64,000 bases of DNA. Origin: Nelumbo lutea. Lineage: Eukaryota; Streptophyta; Magnoliopsida; Proteales; Nelumbonaceae. The translations under genes and the position numbers were made by a program. This document shows, in pieces, positions 63,722-64,000 of this stretch (position 1 is its first letter; every line of letters begins with the position of its first letter). The notes under the pieces are model-generated. The model was not told where the DNA came from, did not search any database, and saw only the letters and a program-made list of their open reading frames with translations. The stretch lies in the NCBI GenBank assembly GCA_022828595.1, contig JAKGHH010000004.1, positions 78,954,270 to 79,018,269 on the forward strand, given 5' to 3'.

Positions 63722-64000
63722 TAGTCTTCTACCTTGCTAATTTATTATATGTTGGAATGGAAATGTATGCGTCAAACTAAGCTTTCAGTTTGTAATTTTT
63801 GTATGTCGAAGATTTTGGTCGTTGATCACTTCATCTTCGATGTTTTCAAAATTAGCCAAATGACAATCTTATTTAGGGGTGCTTAGGGTTCAGTTAATCG
63901 AATTATGGAGGTTTTCTTTTGAAATCGAAATGGTTATATCATTTTTTTTGTTTTTTGTTTTATATCTTCAAACCAAAACTGAATAGGTACTACTTGTTAA
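63722..64000. other. Window end, possible truncated hAT MITE
   Basis: From about 63876 the sequence TAGGGGTGCTTAGGGTTC resembles a hAT MITE left end; the other end would lie beyond the window. No gene is seen. Confidence 0.35.

Overview
This window looks like nuclear DNA of a flowering plant. The evidence is two plant-type genes (a CYP96-like P450 and a GH3 acyl amido synthetase), GT-AG introns, plant-style promoter motifs (TATA boxes, TGGGCC site II elements, an AAACCCTAA telo-box), AT-rich intergenic DNA, and many plant DNA transposons. These include Mutator-type elements with 9-bp target duplications, hAT-type with 8 bp and Tourist-like with TTA, plus Ty1/copia gag remnants and a LINE-like remnant. 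The species cannot be named from the sequence alone.

Layout. 1-12.6 kb is intergenic: MITEs, AT-rich DNA, a fragment of an AHA1 (Hsp90 co-chaperone) gene and a decayed hAT transposase end. 12.7-14.2 kb is an intact, intronless CYP96-like P450. 14.75-15.6 kb is a copia gag remnant. 16.1-25.15 kb is a large inverted repeat with two ~3.73-kb arms and a 1.58-kb spacer. Each arm carries a GGPP synthase fragment, an exon of a tRNA-binding OB-fold protein and a LINE-like remnant. The right-hand GGPP synthase fragment lies inside a complete Pack-MULE (24353-26399, 9-bp target duplication).

28.2-54.3 kb is built mostly from copies of two units. Unit B carries a complete three-exon gene for 40S ribosomal protein S21e. 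It occurs three times: B1 on the minus strand, B2 and B3 on the plus strand. Unit A (OB-fold exon, LINE remnant, spacer) occurs a third time, fused directly to B2. B1 and B3 also share a G-protein beta-subunit fragment and the 5' part of a hAT transposase. Further decayed gene pieces (a short-chain dehydrogenase, a second copia gag/protease) and nested MITEs lie between. 54.3-60.8 kb is intergenic with two well-delimited MITEs. 60.9-63.4 kb is an intact four-exon GH3 gene.

Five loci have complete reading frames with credible splice sites: the P450, three RPS21e copies and the GH3. The P450 probably acts in fatty-acyl or wax metabolism, the GH3 in auxin conjugation and RPS21e in the small ribosomal subunit; nothing suggests a shared pathway. 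The most notable feature is the architecture: gene fragments captured by transposons, copied in inverted orientation and joined at junctions with microhomology or templated filler. One outcome is a hairpin-capable GGPPS/OB-fold locus; another is an RPS21e copy whose upstream promoter differs from that of its siblings.
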